From assembly GCA_012728435.1 (NCBI GenBank), contig JAAYFC010000048.1, positions 1 to 38,286 on the forward strand: DNA of 38,286 nucleotides. The letters run 5' to 3'. This document shows, in pieces, positions 1 through 7,111 of the stretch. The notes beneath the pieces were generated by a model. That model saw only the letters and a list, made by a program, of their open reading frames with translations, was not told where the DNA came from and ran no database searches. This stretch comes from Clostridiales bacterium (GTDB lineage: Bacteria; Bacillota; Clostridia; Christensenellales; Aristaeellaceae). The position numbers and the translations under genes are program-made. How positions within the stretch are numbered: the first letter of the stretch is position 1; every line of letters begins with the position of its first letter.

Positions 1-58
1 GAAGTTACTCTGTGAATTTACTCAGCAAAACACAGGCTGCCAGCACCCAAAATCGTGA

Positions 59-87
59 TTGACAGCCCTATCATTGCTTGGTATACT
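59..87 (+). promoter_or_regulatory. Promoter of the tRNA-Ser pair
   Basis: TTGACA at 59-64, a 17-base spacer, and TATACT at 82-87. This is an almost perfect housekeeping promoter 35 bases before the first tRNA-Ser. It fits strong constitutive transcription of both tRNA genes up to the hairpin at 321-357. Confidence 0.85.
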
Positions 88-122
88 ACACAGGCGTTTT
101 GCACAGTCTCAACGCTGCACGC

Positions 123-211
123 GGAGAGATGGCCGAGCGGTTGAAGGCGCTAGTCTTGAAAACTAGTGATGTCGAAAGGCACCGGGGGTTCGAATCCCTC
201 TCTCTCCGCCA
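123..211 (+). tRNA. tRNA-Ser (anticodon UGA)
   Basis: Cloverleaf with acceptor ggagaga/tctctcc, a seven-base anticodon loop cttgaaa giving anticodon TGA, a long class II variable arm, a GGTTCGAATCC T-arm and an encoded CCA at 209-211. It reads UCA and, by wobble, other UCN serine codons. It lies 17 bases before a second tRNA-Ser and shares its promoter. Confidence 0.97.
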
Positions 212-228
212 TCTTCCATCACCGGCTT

Positions 229-319
229 GGAGAAGTACCCAAGTGGCCGAAGGGGCTCCCCTGCTAAGGGAGTAGTACGTGAAAGCGTAGCGAGAGTTCA
301 AATCTCTCCTTCTCCGCCA
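229..319 (+). tRNA. tRNA-Ser (anticodon GCU)
   Basis: Acceptor ggagaag/cttctcc, anticodon stem ctccc/gggag around loop ctgctaa (anticodon GCT), a long variable arm as expected for serine, T-loop GTTCAAATC and an encoded CCA at 317-319. It decodes AGC/AGU. It is the last gene of the two-tRNA unit and is followed directly by a terminator. Confidence 0.97.
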
Positions 320-320
320 A

Positions 321-357
321 AACCCAGTAGTTTCAACGCTGCTGGGTTCTTTTTTTG
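321..357 (+). terminator. Rho-independent terminator of the tRNA-Ser unit
   Basis: Stem aacccagtag/ctgctgggtt (one G-T wobble) followed by cttttttt. It begins two bases after the CCA of the second tRNA. Confidence 0.9.
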
Positions 358-471
358 TCTGTTGTTGTTATAGTAAAAATGGGCAGAAATGGAGTAAATG
401 AGGTCTACTGTACCCACCGCTGCACCCAAAATGGATAGTAAATGTGGTCAGGCGTAAAGGCGTCGACCGCC

Positions 472-501
472 TTGTTTGGGCTTTGTGACGCGGGGTATAT
501 A
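472..501 (+). promoter_or_regulatory. Possible promoter of the thioredoxin-ccdA pair
   Basis: TTGTTT at 472-477 and TATATA at 496-501 with an 18-base spacer, 57 bases before the start codon. The match is moderate. A small hairpin (aaggcg/cgcctt, 457-473) overlaps the -35 side. Nothing else is recognised in 358-557. Confidence 0.35.
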
Positions 502-557
502 TGCCAACACAGGAAACTGCGGTCAGTCATTTGACTGTTTAACTAAGGAGAAACACG

Positions 558-1112
558 ATGAAGAAAAAAACGCTACTTCAAATCCTGATCCCACTTGTCA
601 TTGTGGCCCTCATCGGCGGGTTGTGGTTGATAAAAAACAATGAGCGCCAGGCGGCGCAGGCCCATCAGGCAGCCTTGACTGCTGATAACCCTGCCTTCCG
701 TTTAATTGAAACCAGCGTAGATTTAGAGGGCTACCTAAGCCACAATTTGCCCGTCATCATGGACTTTGGCGCGGAGGATTGCCCGCCCTGCCAGGTGATG
801 AAGCCCGCGCTTGAAAAGGCGCATGAGCAAAACATCGGCCGCGCGGTCATCAAGTTCTTTGATGTCTGGGAGCATCCGGAAACAGCCGGGGATTACCCCA
901 TCATGGTCATCCCCACCCAGGTGCTATTCAACGCGGACGGCACGCCCTACAAGCCCAGCGAAAAGGTGGAGCAGGCGGGCATCAGCTTTGATTTTTACAA
1001 TTTGCAGGGCACACAGGAGCACGCGCTGACGGTGCATGTGGGCATCCTGGATGACGCGGCTTTTGAGCTCATCCTGGCGGACATGGGGGTTGCCGATGAA
1101 CGGGATACTTGA
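558..1112 (+). CDS. Membrane-anchored thioredoxin-fold protein (CPPC active site)
   Basis: 184 aa. The N-terminus is a lysine cluster followed by one hydrophobic segment (about residues 5-25), so the protein is probably anchored with its thioredoxin domain outside the membrane. The active site is C75-P-P-C78, and VIPT places the cis-proline at P119; both are thioredoxin hallmarks. An RBS AAGGAG lies at 545-550. The reading frame runs 17 bases into ccdA, whose product normally feeds electrons to such proteins. The inferred job is reduction of disulfides in exported proteins or a resistance-to-oxidation role; the CPPC dipeptide does not tell reductase from oxidase. No lipobox is seen. Confidence 0.85.
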   Translation: MKKKTLLQILIPLVIVALIGGLWLIKNNERQAAQAHQAALTADNPAFRLIETSVDLEGYLSHNLPVIMDFGAEDCPPCQVMKPALEKAHEQNIGRAVIKFFDVWEHPETAGDYPIMVIPTQVLFNADGTPYKPSEKVEQAGISFDFYNLQGTQEHALTVHVGILDDAAFELILADMGVADERDT

Positions 1113-1788
1113 AACCTTAAGCAAGCTGCTGGGACAAAACCAGTGGTTGGCGCCGCTTATCGCCTTGGTCGCGGGGGCGGTCACCTCGCTGATGCCCTGT
1201 TCCCTGGCATCCATTCCGCTGATCATTGGCTACGTGGGCAGCGACGCCAACCAGCAGGACAAGCGCCGCCCGCTGAAGCTCTCCCTCACCTTCGCGGTGG
1301 GGCTGACGGTCACCTTCACGGTGCTGGGCGTCATCGCGGCCACAGCCGGTGTGCTCATGGGCAGCGCGCAGCGCTGGTGGAACCTCGTCCTGGGCGTTTT
1401 GATGGTGTTAATGGCGCTGCAGACCTGGGAACTGTTTGAGTTCATCCCCTCCAGCTACCTGGTGTCCCGGACCAAGCGGCGCGGCTATGCCGGCGCCTTC
1501 ATCGCGGGCACCCTGGGCGGGTTGTTCTCCAGCCCCTGCGCCACGCCCGTGCTCATCGCGCTATTGGCGCTGGTGGCGGGCCAGGGGCAGGTGCTTTGGG
1601 GCATCCTGCTTTTGTTGCTCTACTCCATTGGGCACTCAGCCCTTGCGGTACTGGCGGGCACCTCTGTCGGCTTCGCGCGGCGCATCACCAAAAGTGGCCG
1701 TTACGGCAAATTCAGCCTGGCGCTGCGCCTGGTCATGGGCGCGCTGATTTTGGCGATGGGCCTCTACCTTTTGTACCTGGGCTTTTAA
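1096..1788 (+). CDS. ccdA: CcdA-type thiol-disulfide transporter
   Basis: 230 aa, about six hydrophobic segments. The family's two redox cysteines are visible: MPCSLAS (C35) near the first membrane segment and SPCATP (C148) near the fourth. CcdA/DsbD-beta proteins carry electrons from cytoplasmic thioredoxin to extracytoplasmic thioredoxin-like partners, here very likely the product of the overlapping gene upstream. The frame is open from 1036, but ATG 1096 follows GGGGG at 1085-1089 and gives the proper N-terminus, so the longer form is rejected. The 17-base overlap suggests translational coupling. Confidence 0.88.
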   Translation: MNGILETLSKLLGQNQWLAPLIALVAGAVTSLMPCSLASIPLIIGYVGSDANQQDKRRPLKLSLTFAVGLTVTFTVLGVIAATAGVLMGSAQRWWNLVLGVLMVLMALQTWELFEFIPSSYLVSRTKRRGYAGAFIAGTLGGLFSSPCATPVLIALLALVAGQGQVLWGILLLLLYSIGHSALAVLAGTSVGFARRITKSGRYGKFSLALRLVMGALILAMGLYLLYLGF

Positions 1789-1821
1789 TCAGGCGCTTCA
1801 TCAGATACAAGCAAATCAATT

Positions 1822-1853
1822 GCGGGCTGCCCCCATGGACAGCCCGCTTTTTT
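1822..1853 (+). terminator. Terminator after ccdA
   Basis: Eight-base stem gcgggctg/cagcccgc (1822-1829/1840-1847) followed by ttttttta. Its T-run touches the stop codon of the convergent minus-strand gene at 1852, so the two units are packed end to end. On the minus strand the U-tract is poor. Confidence 0.85.
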
Positions 1854-2418
1854 ATCCAGCCAGCAGGTTGATGTACTCCTCCTCGTCCGCGATTTGCAAA
1901 AGCGGCTGCGCCAGGTTGTCCTGGTGCAGCCAGGCGTCCTGCAGCTCCAAGCTTTCAAACATCACCGGCATCCGGGGATGCACCGCGCCCGGCTTGCCCA
2001 CAGCCGCCCTTGTGAGGATGACAAAATGGGGGACGGGCTCAGCGGGGAAGGCCAGGGCCGCCATGTGAATCATCCCGCCATTGGGCCTGCCAAACAGGTG
2101 CGGCACCTTTTGATCGGACCACTCATAAAAGGCGCGGGCGGGCACCAGGATGCGGCTTTTTTGCAGCAGCGGGGCAAACATGGGGCTGGTGTGCGCGGTT
2201 TCACTGCGCGCGTTGATCAGCAGGCGCTTCATAAAATGCGGCTTAAAGCCAAAGCGCATGGGCGCCTGCCCCTCCCGGGTGTACACGGGTGCGATCTGGC
2301 TGGGCACCACGTCGCCCAGTTGAACCGACAGCTCCGGATGCTCCAGCATCATCTGGCGCACCGCTTCCTGGAAGCTGAGGTTCTCATCCTCAGTCGTAAT
2401 ATGGTATTTCCCGCACAT
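1852..2418 (-). CDS. SRAP/YedK-type abasic-site-binding protein
   Basis: 188 aa, the usual length of bacterial SRAP (SOS response-associated peptidase, HMCES-like) proteins. The protein starts MCGKY, so after Met removal Cys2 becomes the N-terminal nucleophile. The other family residues are present: N69 in INARSE, E99 in FYEW and H147 in VHPRMPV. Family members crosslink to abasic sites in single-stranded DNA to shield them at stalled forks. The frame is open to 2454, but ATG 2418 follows GGAGGAGGAG and is forced by the MCG start. It overlaps the upstream 88-aa gene by 29 bases and is the last gene of an SOS-controlled cassette. Confidence 0.93.
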   Translation of the reverse strand: MCGKYHITTEDENLSFQEAVRQMMLEHPELSVQLGDVVPSQIAPVYTREGQAPMRFGFKPHFMKRLLINARSETAHTSPMFAPLLQKSRILVPARAFYEWSDQKVPHLFGRPNGGMIHMAALAFPAEPVPHFVILTRAAVGKPGAVHPRMPVMFESLELQDAWLHQDNLAQPLLQIADEEEYINLLAG

Positions 2419-2656
2419 TGCGCTCCTCCTCCACAAACCACCGCCGGTCCTCATCCAAAAACAGGTACAGCTGGCGCGGCCCCACGTGCACCGTGTAGCG
2501 GGTTCCCTGGCCGCCCGCCTTGGTGGCGTGCGCGGCGCGCCGGTCCGTCACCCTGTCAATGGGCAGCGTCTGGTCATGAAGCCGAAGGGCCTCCGGCGTG
2601 ATGACACCGCTTACATCGGTGCGCGCGCGCACCCACACATAGGTCTTCCCTTTCAT
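2390..2656 (-). CDS. Small conserved-looking protein of the SOS polymerase cassette, function unknown
   Basis: 88 aa. I do not recognise a named family. It starts one base after the polymerase stop (TAAAATG) and ends 29 bases inside the SRAP gene, so it is plainly co-translated with both. It is rich in Arg and Thr, with a C-terminal hydrophobic-acidic stretch (YLFLDEDRRWFVEEE, about residues 63-77), and has no signal peptide or cysteine. The opening strand-like pattern KTYVWVRART could begin a small beta-barrel, but that is a guess. By context it may be an accessory of translesion synthesis. Confidence 0.7.
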   Translation of the reverse strand: MKGKTYVWVRARTDVSGVITPEALRLHDQTLPIDRVTDRRAAHATKAGGQGTRYTVHVGPRQLYLFLDEDRRWFVEEERNVREIPYYD

Positions 2657-2657
2657 T

Positions 2658-3896
2658 TTACCCCCTCCCCCTCATCGCGCTAAGCGCCTGCAGGTCGTGG
2701 TCATCCACGGGGTTCAAATCCTGCGTGGCCGCGCCGCACAGCATCAGCCCGCGGCGGATGGCGTTGTGCCCCCAGCGGGAGCGGATGTCATCCAGCGCGC
2801 CCTCCAGCGCGCGCTCCCGCAGCACCTTGGGCGGCGTCCACAGCGGCAGCTGCACCATGTGCTCCGTGCTTTTCAAATCGCTGCCGCACACGCCCAGGGA
2901 GCGCAGCGGCAAATGCCAGTGGTAGTGTTCCCGCAAAAGGGACAGGGCTGCGCGCGCGATGTCCGAGCCCGAGTCGCTGATTTGCCCCAGGCGGCACTGG
3001 CGTTCCTGGCCGTTTAACTCGCTGTCGCGCATCCAGACGGACACCGTGCGGCAGGCCAGCCTGTGCGCGCGCAGCCGGGCGGCCACGCTGTCAGAAAGCA
3101 GGTAGAGAACAGCCTTGGCGCCCGCCTCATCCCGGATATCATGCGGGGTGGTGGTGGAGTTGCCGATGGACTTGATCTCCTCCGCCTCCTCCGCGCAAAG
3201 CACGGGGGCCTCATCCTGCCCGCGGGCGAAGCGCTGCAGCATCTCCCCGTTTTTGCCCAGCACCGCGCGGATTAAGGCGTCATCCGCGCAAGCCAAGTCG
3301 CCAATTGTGTACAGCGCCAGCCGGGCCAGGCGGCGCTTGGTGGCGCGGCCCACGTACAACAGCTCCTCCGCCGGCAGCGGCCAGACCTTGTCCTTGAAGT
3401 TCTCCACCGTGATGACGGTGGTGGCGTCAGGCTTGCGCATGTCCGAGCCCAATTTGGCAAACACCTTGTTGAAGCTGACGCCAACGGATACCGTGATGCC
3501 CAGCTCCTCCTTGGCGCTGTTGCGGATCTGGGCCGCGATTTCCTCACCCGTAAGGCTGTGCCCCGTGACATCCAGCCAGCTCTCATCCAGGCCAAAGGGC
3601 TCCACAAAGTGGGTGTAGCGCCGGTAAATGGCGCGCATTTTGCGCGAATACAGCAGGTATTTGCGCTGGTCGGCCGGCACCAAAACCAGCGTGGGGCATT
3701 TCTGCTTGGCCTGCCAGATGGCCTCCCCGGTCAGCACCCCGCATTTTTTTGCGAGGGTGGACTTGGCCAGGATGATGCCGTGGCGCAGCGCGGGATCCCC
3801 GCAGACCGCCACCGGCAGCCCGCGCAAGGCAGGGTCCTCCGCCGCCTCCACCGAGGCGTAAAAGCTGTTGCAGTCGCTGTGCAGAATGGTTCGCAC
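2658..3896 (-). CDS. Y-family translesion DNA polymerase (DinB/UmuC type)
   Basis: 412 aa. The N-terminus HSDCNSFYASVE carries the first metal ligand D8 and the aromatic steric gate (about Y13). FGLDESWLD at about 101-109 holds the catalytic D104-E105. A helix-hairpin-helix region and little-finger domain follow. QLPLW at about 349-353 fits a beta-clamp-binding peptide. The start codon is GTG behind GGGGGTGA. The enzyme would copy past damaged bases with low fidelity. Transcription starts at a promoter overlapped by a perfect LexA site, so it should be SOS-induced. Whether it is closer to Pol IV or to UvrX/UmuC-like enzymes cannot be settled by eye. Confidence 0.93.
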   Translation of the reverse strand: MRTILHSDCNSFYASVEAAEDPALRGLPVAVCGDPALRHGIILAKSTLAKKCGVLTGEAIWQAKQKCPTLVLVPADQRKYLLYSRKMRAIYRRYTHFVEPFGLDESWLDVTGHSLTGEEIAAQIRNSAKEELGITVSVGVSFNKVFAKLGSDMRKPDATTVITVENFKDKVWPLPAEELLYVGRATKRRLARLALYTIGDLACADDALIRAVLGKNGEMLQRFARGQDEAPVLCAEEAEEIKSIGNSTTTPHDIRDEAGAKAVLYLLSDSVAARLRAHRLACRTVSVWMRDSELNGQERQCRLGQISDSGSDIARAALSLLREHYHWHLPLRSLGVCGSDLKSTEHMVQLPLWTPPKVLRERALEGALDDIRSRWGHNAIRRGLMLCGAATQDLNPVDDHDLQALSAMRGRG

Positions 3897-3916
3897 CCTA
3901 TCTCACCCCCAAAAAG

Positions 3917-3930
3917 AGAACAAATGTTCT
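3917..3930. promoter_or_regulatory. LexA (SOS) box
   Basis: AGAAC-AAAT-GTTCT, a perfect inverted repeat matching the Gram-positive LexA core GAAC-N4-GTTC. It lies 7 bases downstream of the -10 of the polymerase promoter, so LexA would cover the transcription start. Confidence 0.88.
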
Positions 3931-3937
3931 TATATGG

Positions 3938-3966
3938 AGTATAGCACCCTCCGCCCCCAGACGCAA
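3938..3966 (-). promoter_or_regulatory. Promoter of the SOS polymerase cassette
   Basis: Read on the minus strand: TTGCGT (3961-3966), 17-base spacer, TATACT (3938-3943). It is followed at once by the LexA box and then, after about 20 bases, by the GTG start of the polymerase. Confidence 0.8.
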
Positions 3967-3972
3967 GAGCTC

Positions 3973-4002
3973 AAAAAAACAGCCCGCAAACGGCGCGGGC
4001 TG
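3973..4002 (-). terminator. Terminator of the TetR gene
   Basis: On the minus strand cagcccgc/gcgggctg with a seven-base loop, followed by seven T. It separates the regulator gene from the SOS promoter, whose -35 starts only a few bases away. Confidence 0.88.
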
Positions 4003-4018
4003 TGGATGACGCGGTGCT

Positions 4019-4612
4019 TTATCGCAAAAAAGGCTTGCTGATAAAGGCGGATACCCCGTTTTGCAGCAGGCGGTAGGTCAGCTTGGCCAATTGTTCCGGC
4101 GTCTCCTGGAAATCGGTTAAAACCCAGCGCTCCACCACACCGATGTTGGTGTAGGTGATGAAGGTGTGCAGGTAGGCCAGGGTGGCCTCATCCGCGTTGC
4201 CCAGCATCTTTTTCCAGTCGTGCAGCGCCTGGTCGCGGTAGATGTTGCTGACTTTCTTCATAAACTCCTTGTCGCCAAACTTGCCGAACACCACGCGGGC
4301 CAGGTCGCGGTTGATGTAGATCACCTCATAAATCCGGCGCAGCAGGTCGGGCCCGGGCAGCACGGCGTGGCTGGTGCCAATCAGCTCCATCAGCTCCTCA
4401 TACAGCTCGTTCTCGATCTTCTCCATCAGGTCATATACATCTTTATAGTACAGGTAAAAGGTGCTGCGGTTGACGTCCGCCATCTCGCACACCTTGGTCA
4501 CCGTAATCTTGTTGAGCGGCGCTTTTTGCAGCTGAGCCAACAAACTCTCACGCAAGGCCAGGCGGGTGTAGCGTACGCGACGGTTTTCCTTTTTTTGAAC
4601 AGAACGCTCCAT
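4019..4612 (-). CDS. TetR-family transcriptional regulator
   Basis: 197 aa. The N-terminal DNA-binding helices are clear: ITVTKVCEMADVNRSTFY at about residues 36-53 with the typical RSTFYLYYKD ending. The rest is helical, as in TetR proteins that bind a small ligand as dimers; the ligand cannot be told. The start ATG is preceded by AAAGGAG. It is divergent from the epimerase-like gene at 4760 with a 147-base shared region that includes an AT-rich palindrome, so it probably controls itself and that neighbour. Confidence 0.9.
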   Translation of the reverse strand: MERSVQKKENRRVRYTRLALRESLLAQLQKAPLNKITVTKVCEMADVNRSTFYLYYKDVYDLMEKIENELYEELMELIGTSHAVLPGPDLLRRIYEVIYINRDLARVVFGKFGDKEFMKKVSNIYRDQALHDWKKMLGNADEATLAYLHTFITYTNIGVVERWVLTDFQETPEQLAKLTYRLLQNGVSAFISKPFLR

Positions 4613-4698
4613 AGTGTCTCCTTTACAACGCTTTGTCCTCTATTGACATGATGTGACCAATTTACGACAAAATGATGATTGAACGATAGGCTGTCGAA

Positions 4699-4719
4699 TT
4701 CTATTATAATAATATAGAA
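4699..4719. promoter_or_regulatory. AT-rich palindrome and -10 in the divergent region; possible TetR operator
   Basis: TTCTAT at 4699-4704 and ATAGAA at 4714-4719 form an inverted repeat that contains a perfect TATAAT (4705-4710) on the plus strand. A repressor bound here would block the -10 of the epimerase gene. The -35 is not convincing: TTGAAC at 4679 has a 20-base spacer. Confidence 0.4.
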
Positions 4720-4759
4720 CTTGTCAAGATGATTCCATGCGGACACGATACGGGAGGCG

Positions 4760-5773
4760 ATGAACGTGTTATTAATCACTGGCGGCGCGGGCTATCTGGG
4801 CAGCGAGTTGATTCGGCAATTGCAGGACAAGGGGGAGCGGCAGGTGCGCGCCCTTGTGCTGCCGGGCGACCCGCTGGCACAGGCGCTGCCGGATTGGGTG
4901 GAGATTGTGGAAGGCGACCTCCTCAACAAGGAGGACATCGCCCGCTTCTTTGACGTAAAAACAAAGCAGCCCCTTACCGTAATCCACTGTGCCAGCGTCA
5001 TCTCCATGAGCATGAAAAAGGAGGACAAGGTCTGGCAAATCAACGTGCAGGGCACGCAGAACATGATTGACGCCAGCCTGATGGCCAATGTGAAGCAATA
5101 CATCCAGGTGGGCTCCGTCCACGCGATTCCGGAGCTGCCCCACGGCCAGGTGATGGCAGAGCCCGCTCAGATGAATCTGGACATGGTTGTTGGTGCCTAC
5201 GGCAAGACCAAGGCCGAGGCCATCGCCCGGGTCATGAAGGCGCGGGACGAGCAGGGCCTGCCCGCCAACATCCTCTACCCAGCGGGGCTGTCAGGCCCGG
5301 GGGATTACGCGAAGGGCAACCTCACCCAGATGTTTTTGGACTATATGAGCGGCACCATCACCATGGGGGTGAAGGGCGGCTACAATTTTACGGACGTGCG
5401 CGATGTGGCGCGCGCCATCATCACCCTGGCGCTTAGCGGCAAAACAGGGGAGGACTACGTGCTGGCGGGCGAGTTTATCAGCATCATGGATTTGATTGGT
5501 CATTTCCAGCGCATCACGGGCGGCAAAAAGGTGACAGCCTACTGTCCCATCTGGCTGGCCAAGGCCATGGTGCCGCTGCTGACCTTGGTATATAAAATTC
5601 GCAAGGTCAAGCCGGTATTCAGCGATTATTCTCTTTATACCATCAGCTCAAACTGCGCGTTTGACTCCAGCCGTGCTGCGCGCGACCTAGATTATCATCC
5701 CCGCAGCCTGCAGGAAACGATTGAGGACACCGCCAAATGGCTGATGAAGCAGGAGGATGGCAAAAAAGGTTAA
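4760..5773 (+). CDS. NAD(P)-dependent epimerase/dehydratase, extended SDR family
   Basis: 337 aa. The Rossmann motif ITGGAGYLG (G8-G14) opens the protein. The catalytic set is S119 in VGSVHA, Y147 and K151 in YGKTK, as in extended short-chain dehydrogenases of the dihydroflavonol-reductase/3-beta-HSD type. A substrate cannot be assigned. The RBS GGGAGG at 4752-4757 is only 2 bases from ATG 4760 but 8 from GTG 4766 (third codon), so translation may really begin two codons later. It diverges from the TetR gene, which probably regulates it. Confidence 0.85.
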   Translation: MNVLLITGGAGYLGSELIRQLQDKGERQVRALVLPGDPLAQALPDWVEIVEGDLLNKEDIARFFDVKTKQPLTVIHCASVISMSMKKEDKVWQINVQGTQNMIDASLMANVKQYIQVGSVHAIPELPHGQVMAEPAQMNLDMVVGAYGKTKAEAIARVMKARDEQGLPANILYPAGLSGPGDYAKGNLTQMFLDYMSGTITMGVKGGYNFTDVRDVARAIITLALSGKTGEDYVLAGEFISIMDLIGHFQRITGGKKVTAYCPIWLAKAMVPLLTLVYKIRKVKPVFSDYSLYTISSNCAFDSSRAARDLDYHPRSLQETIEDTAKWLMKQEDGKKG

Positions 5774-5783
5774 AAATTAAACC

Positions 5784-5812
5784 TTGCGCCCGGCGCGATT
5801 CCTTGTTATACT
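5784..5812 (+). promoter_or_regulatory. Promoter of tRNA-Arg
   Basis: TTGCGC (5784-5789), 17-base spacer, TATACT (5807-5812), 24 bases before the tRNA. The same -10 is used by the tRNA-Ser unit. Confidence 0.78.
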
Positions 5813-5836
5813 GTCTAAGCTGTCGCTACAGCGCCT

Positions 5837-5913
5837 GCGCCCTTAGCTCAGCTGGATAGAGTGTTTGACTACGAATCAAAAGGTCATAGGTTCGAATCCT
5901 GTAGGGCGCGCCA
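5837..5913 (+). tRNA. tRNA-Arg (anticodon ACG)
   Basis: 77 bases with acceptor gcgccct/agggcgc, D-arm gctcagctggataga, anticodon loop ctacgaa (ACG, normally edited to ICG), T-loop GTTCGAATC and an encoded CCA. It reads CGU/CGC/CGA. It is a single-gene unit with its own promoter and terminator. Confidence 0.97.
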
Positions 5914-5916
5914 CGA

Positions 5917-5955
5917 AAACCCCGAATCCATCAAGGTTTCGGGGTTTATTATTTT
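5917..5955 (+). terminator. Terminator after tRNA-Arg, possibly bidirectional
   Basis: Ten-base stem aaaccccgaa/ttcggggttt (5917-5926/5938-5947) followed by attatttt. On the minus strand the hairpin ends in GGGGTTTT and could also stop transcripts from the yitT side. Confidence 0.8.
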
Positions 5956-5996
5956 GCTGATAATGACTTGTGTGGGATAAAATGCAGCTTGCTACG

Positions 5997-6052
5997 TGCA
6001 CCCCGCTGACAGGGCTTTCGTCAGAGGTCATCTAGGCCACGGCGGGGATGCA
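5997..6052. other. Structured intergenic element of unknown role
   Basis: An outer stem tgca-ccccgc (5997-6006) pairs with gcgggg-a-tgca (6042-6052) with one bulged base. An inner hairpin ctgac/gtcag (6006-6010/6020-6024) and a short gg/cc arm complete a three-arm fold. It lies between tRNA-Arg and the end of yitT, has no U-tract and no ORF, and matches no RNA family I know. It could be part of the yitT 3' UTR. Confidence 0.4.
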
Positions 6053-6094
6053 TCTCTCTGATTGCATGGGGTTTCGCTTTACAGCCCGTCAACG

Positions 6095-7000
6095 CTAGTC
6101 CTCGTGCGGCAAAAAGCCGCGCCCGCGCACCTCGCGGTTATCCAGCACAATCAGCATCGCGTCCTGGTCGTGCTCGCTTACAATTTTGCGTATTTGGGGC
6201 AGCTGCTGCTTAGCACAGGCGCACAGCATGACGGAGCGCTCAGCGCCCGTGTACATGCCTTCGCCCCGCAGCAAGGTGGCGCCGCGGTTTAAGCCGCTGT
6301 GAATCGCGTTGCCAATCTTGACATGTTCGTTGCTGATAATCAGCGCCATTTTGCCGCCGACAAAGCCATCCATCATCATGTCGATGACAAGGGTGGAGGC
6401 AATGGTGAAGAGGACGCCGTACAGCACCGCGTCAATGGAGCCATACACCGGGACACCCAGGAGGATCAGCGAGCCGTCAATAAGCAGGGTAATTTGGCCC
6501 AAGGACATATGTGGGCGCAGCTTGCGCATGGACATGATAATCAGGTCGCTGCCGCCGGTGCAGCTGCCGGCGTTGTAGATCAGCGCCAGGCCAATGCCGG
6601 AAAAGCCGCCGCCAAAGAGGGCGGCCAGGAGCGGGTTGCCGGTGTAGTAGGGGAACAGGGGGATGATGACGTCCATCAACAGGGCGTTGACCGCCAGGGT
6701 TTGCAAGGTCTTGAGCAGGTAGTGCCCGCCCAGGTATTTCAGTGACAACAATACAATGGGAATGTTCAGCAGCAGGGCCGTGGTGCCGATGGGGAACTTG
6801 AACAGGTGGTTGATGATGACCGCGGCGCCTGTTATGCCGCCCGGCGCAAAATTGGCGTGCGCCGCGAAGGTATACACCCCAATCCCATAAAAAATGGACC
6901 CCAGGATGTCAAACAGCAATTGCCTTGTTTGCTGCCGCAGCACCAGCCGCACATCGATGGCTTCCCTTTCCTTGCGCCCGAACAGTCCCTTCGTTTTCAC
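6095..7000 (-). CDS. YitT-family membrane protein (DUF161 plus DUF2179)
   Basis: 301 aa from the start chosen here. About five to six membrane segments occupy residues 25-200, including GGITGAAVI and the SCTGGSDL motif typical of the family. A soluble C-terminal DUF2179 domain (about 215-295) contains RGATLLRGEGMYTG. The biochemical role of YitT proteins is not known. The frame opens at GTG 7009, but the RBS GGAGG touches that codon; GTG 7000 sits 9 bases after GGAGG and is preferred. The leader contains a hairpin (tggga...tccca, 7040-7063). The gene stands apart from the sugar operon upstream. Confidence 0.88.
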   Translation of the reverse strand: MKTKGLFGRKEREAIDVRLVLRQQTRQLLFDILGSIFYGIGVYTFAAHANFAPGGITGAAVIINHLFKFPIGTTALLLNIPIVLLSLKYLGGHYLLKTLQTLAVNALLMDVIIPLFPYYTGNPLLAALFGGGFSGIGLALIYNAGSCTGGSDLIIMSMRKLRPHMSLGQITLLIDGSLILLGVPVYGSIDAVLYGVLFTIASTLVIDMMMDGFVGGKMALIISNEHVKIGNAIHSGLNRGATLLRGEGMYTGAERSVMLCACAKQQLPQIRKIVSEHDQDAMLIVLDNREVRGRGFLPHED

Positions 7001-7070
7001 GTCAAGCACCCTCCATATCAGAATTCACATACAGACAAATGGGAGGAGGACATCCTCATCCCATTGCCAT

Positions 7071-7111
7071 TTTCCATATTATTTTGGAAAAATCAAGCCT
7101 GCCTGCGGCTT
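7071..7111 (-). terminator. Weak terminator candidate after the UroD-like gene
   Basis: On the minus strand AAGCC...GGCTT (7107-7111/7095-7099) is followed by gattttt. A second inverted repeat TTTTCCA/TGGAAAA (7071-7077/7085-7091) comes directly after. The stem is short, so some read-through into yitT is possible. Confidence 0.35.

Noticed and set aside
78..301. Open frames on both strands across the tRNA-Ser genes
   Set aside because: They lie over tRNA structure, have no RBS, and the minus-strand one is a known artefact of translating tRNA-Ser.
43..432. Eleven-base direct repeat GCACCCAAAAT at 43-53 and 422-432 flanking the tRNA-Ser pair, as an attachment-site relic
   Set aside because: It does not match a tRNA 3' end, and no integrase or foreign gene lies between the copies; chance is likely.
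1036..1095. N-terminal extension of CcdA by 20 residues
   Set aside because: No RBS, and it lies inside the thioredoxin gene; the family N-terminus fits ATG 1096.
6006..6050. Hammerhead-ribozyme-like words (ATGA...GAAA) on the minus strand
   Set aside because: The bases between them cannot form stem II and the CUGAUGA core is interrupted.
5837..6094. tRNA-Arg as an integration site of a mobile element
   Set aside because: No integrase, no duplicated tRNA 3' end downstream; the following genes look like core chromosome.
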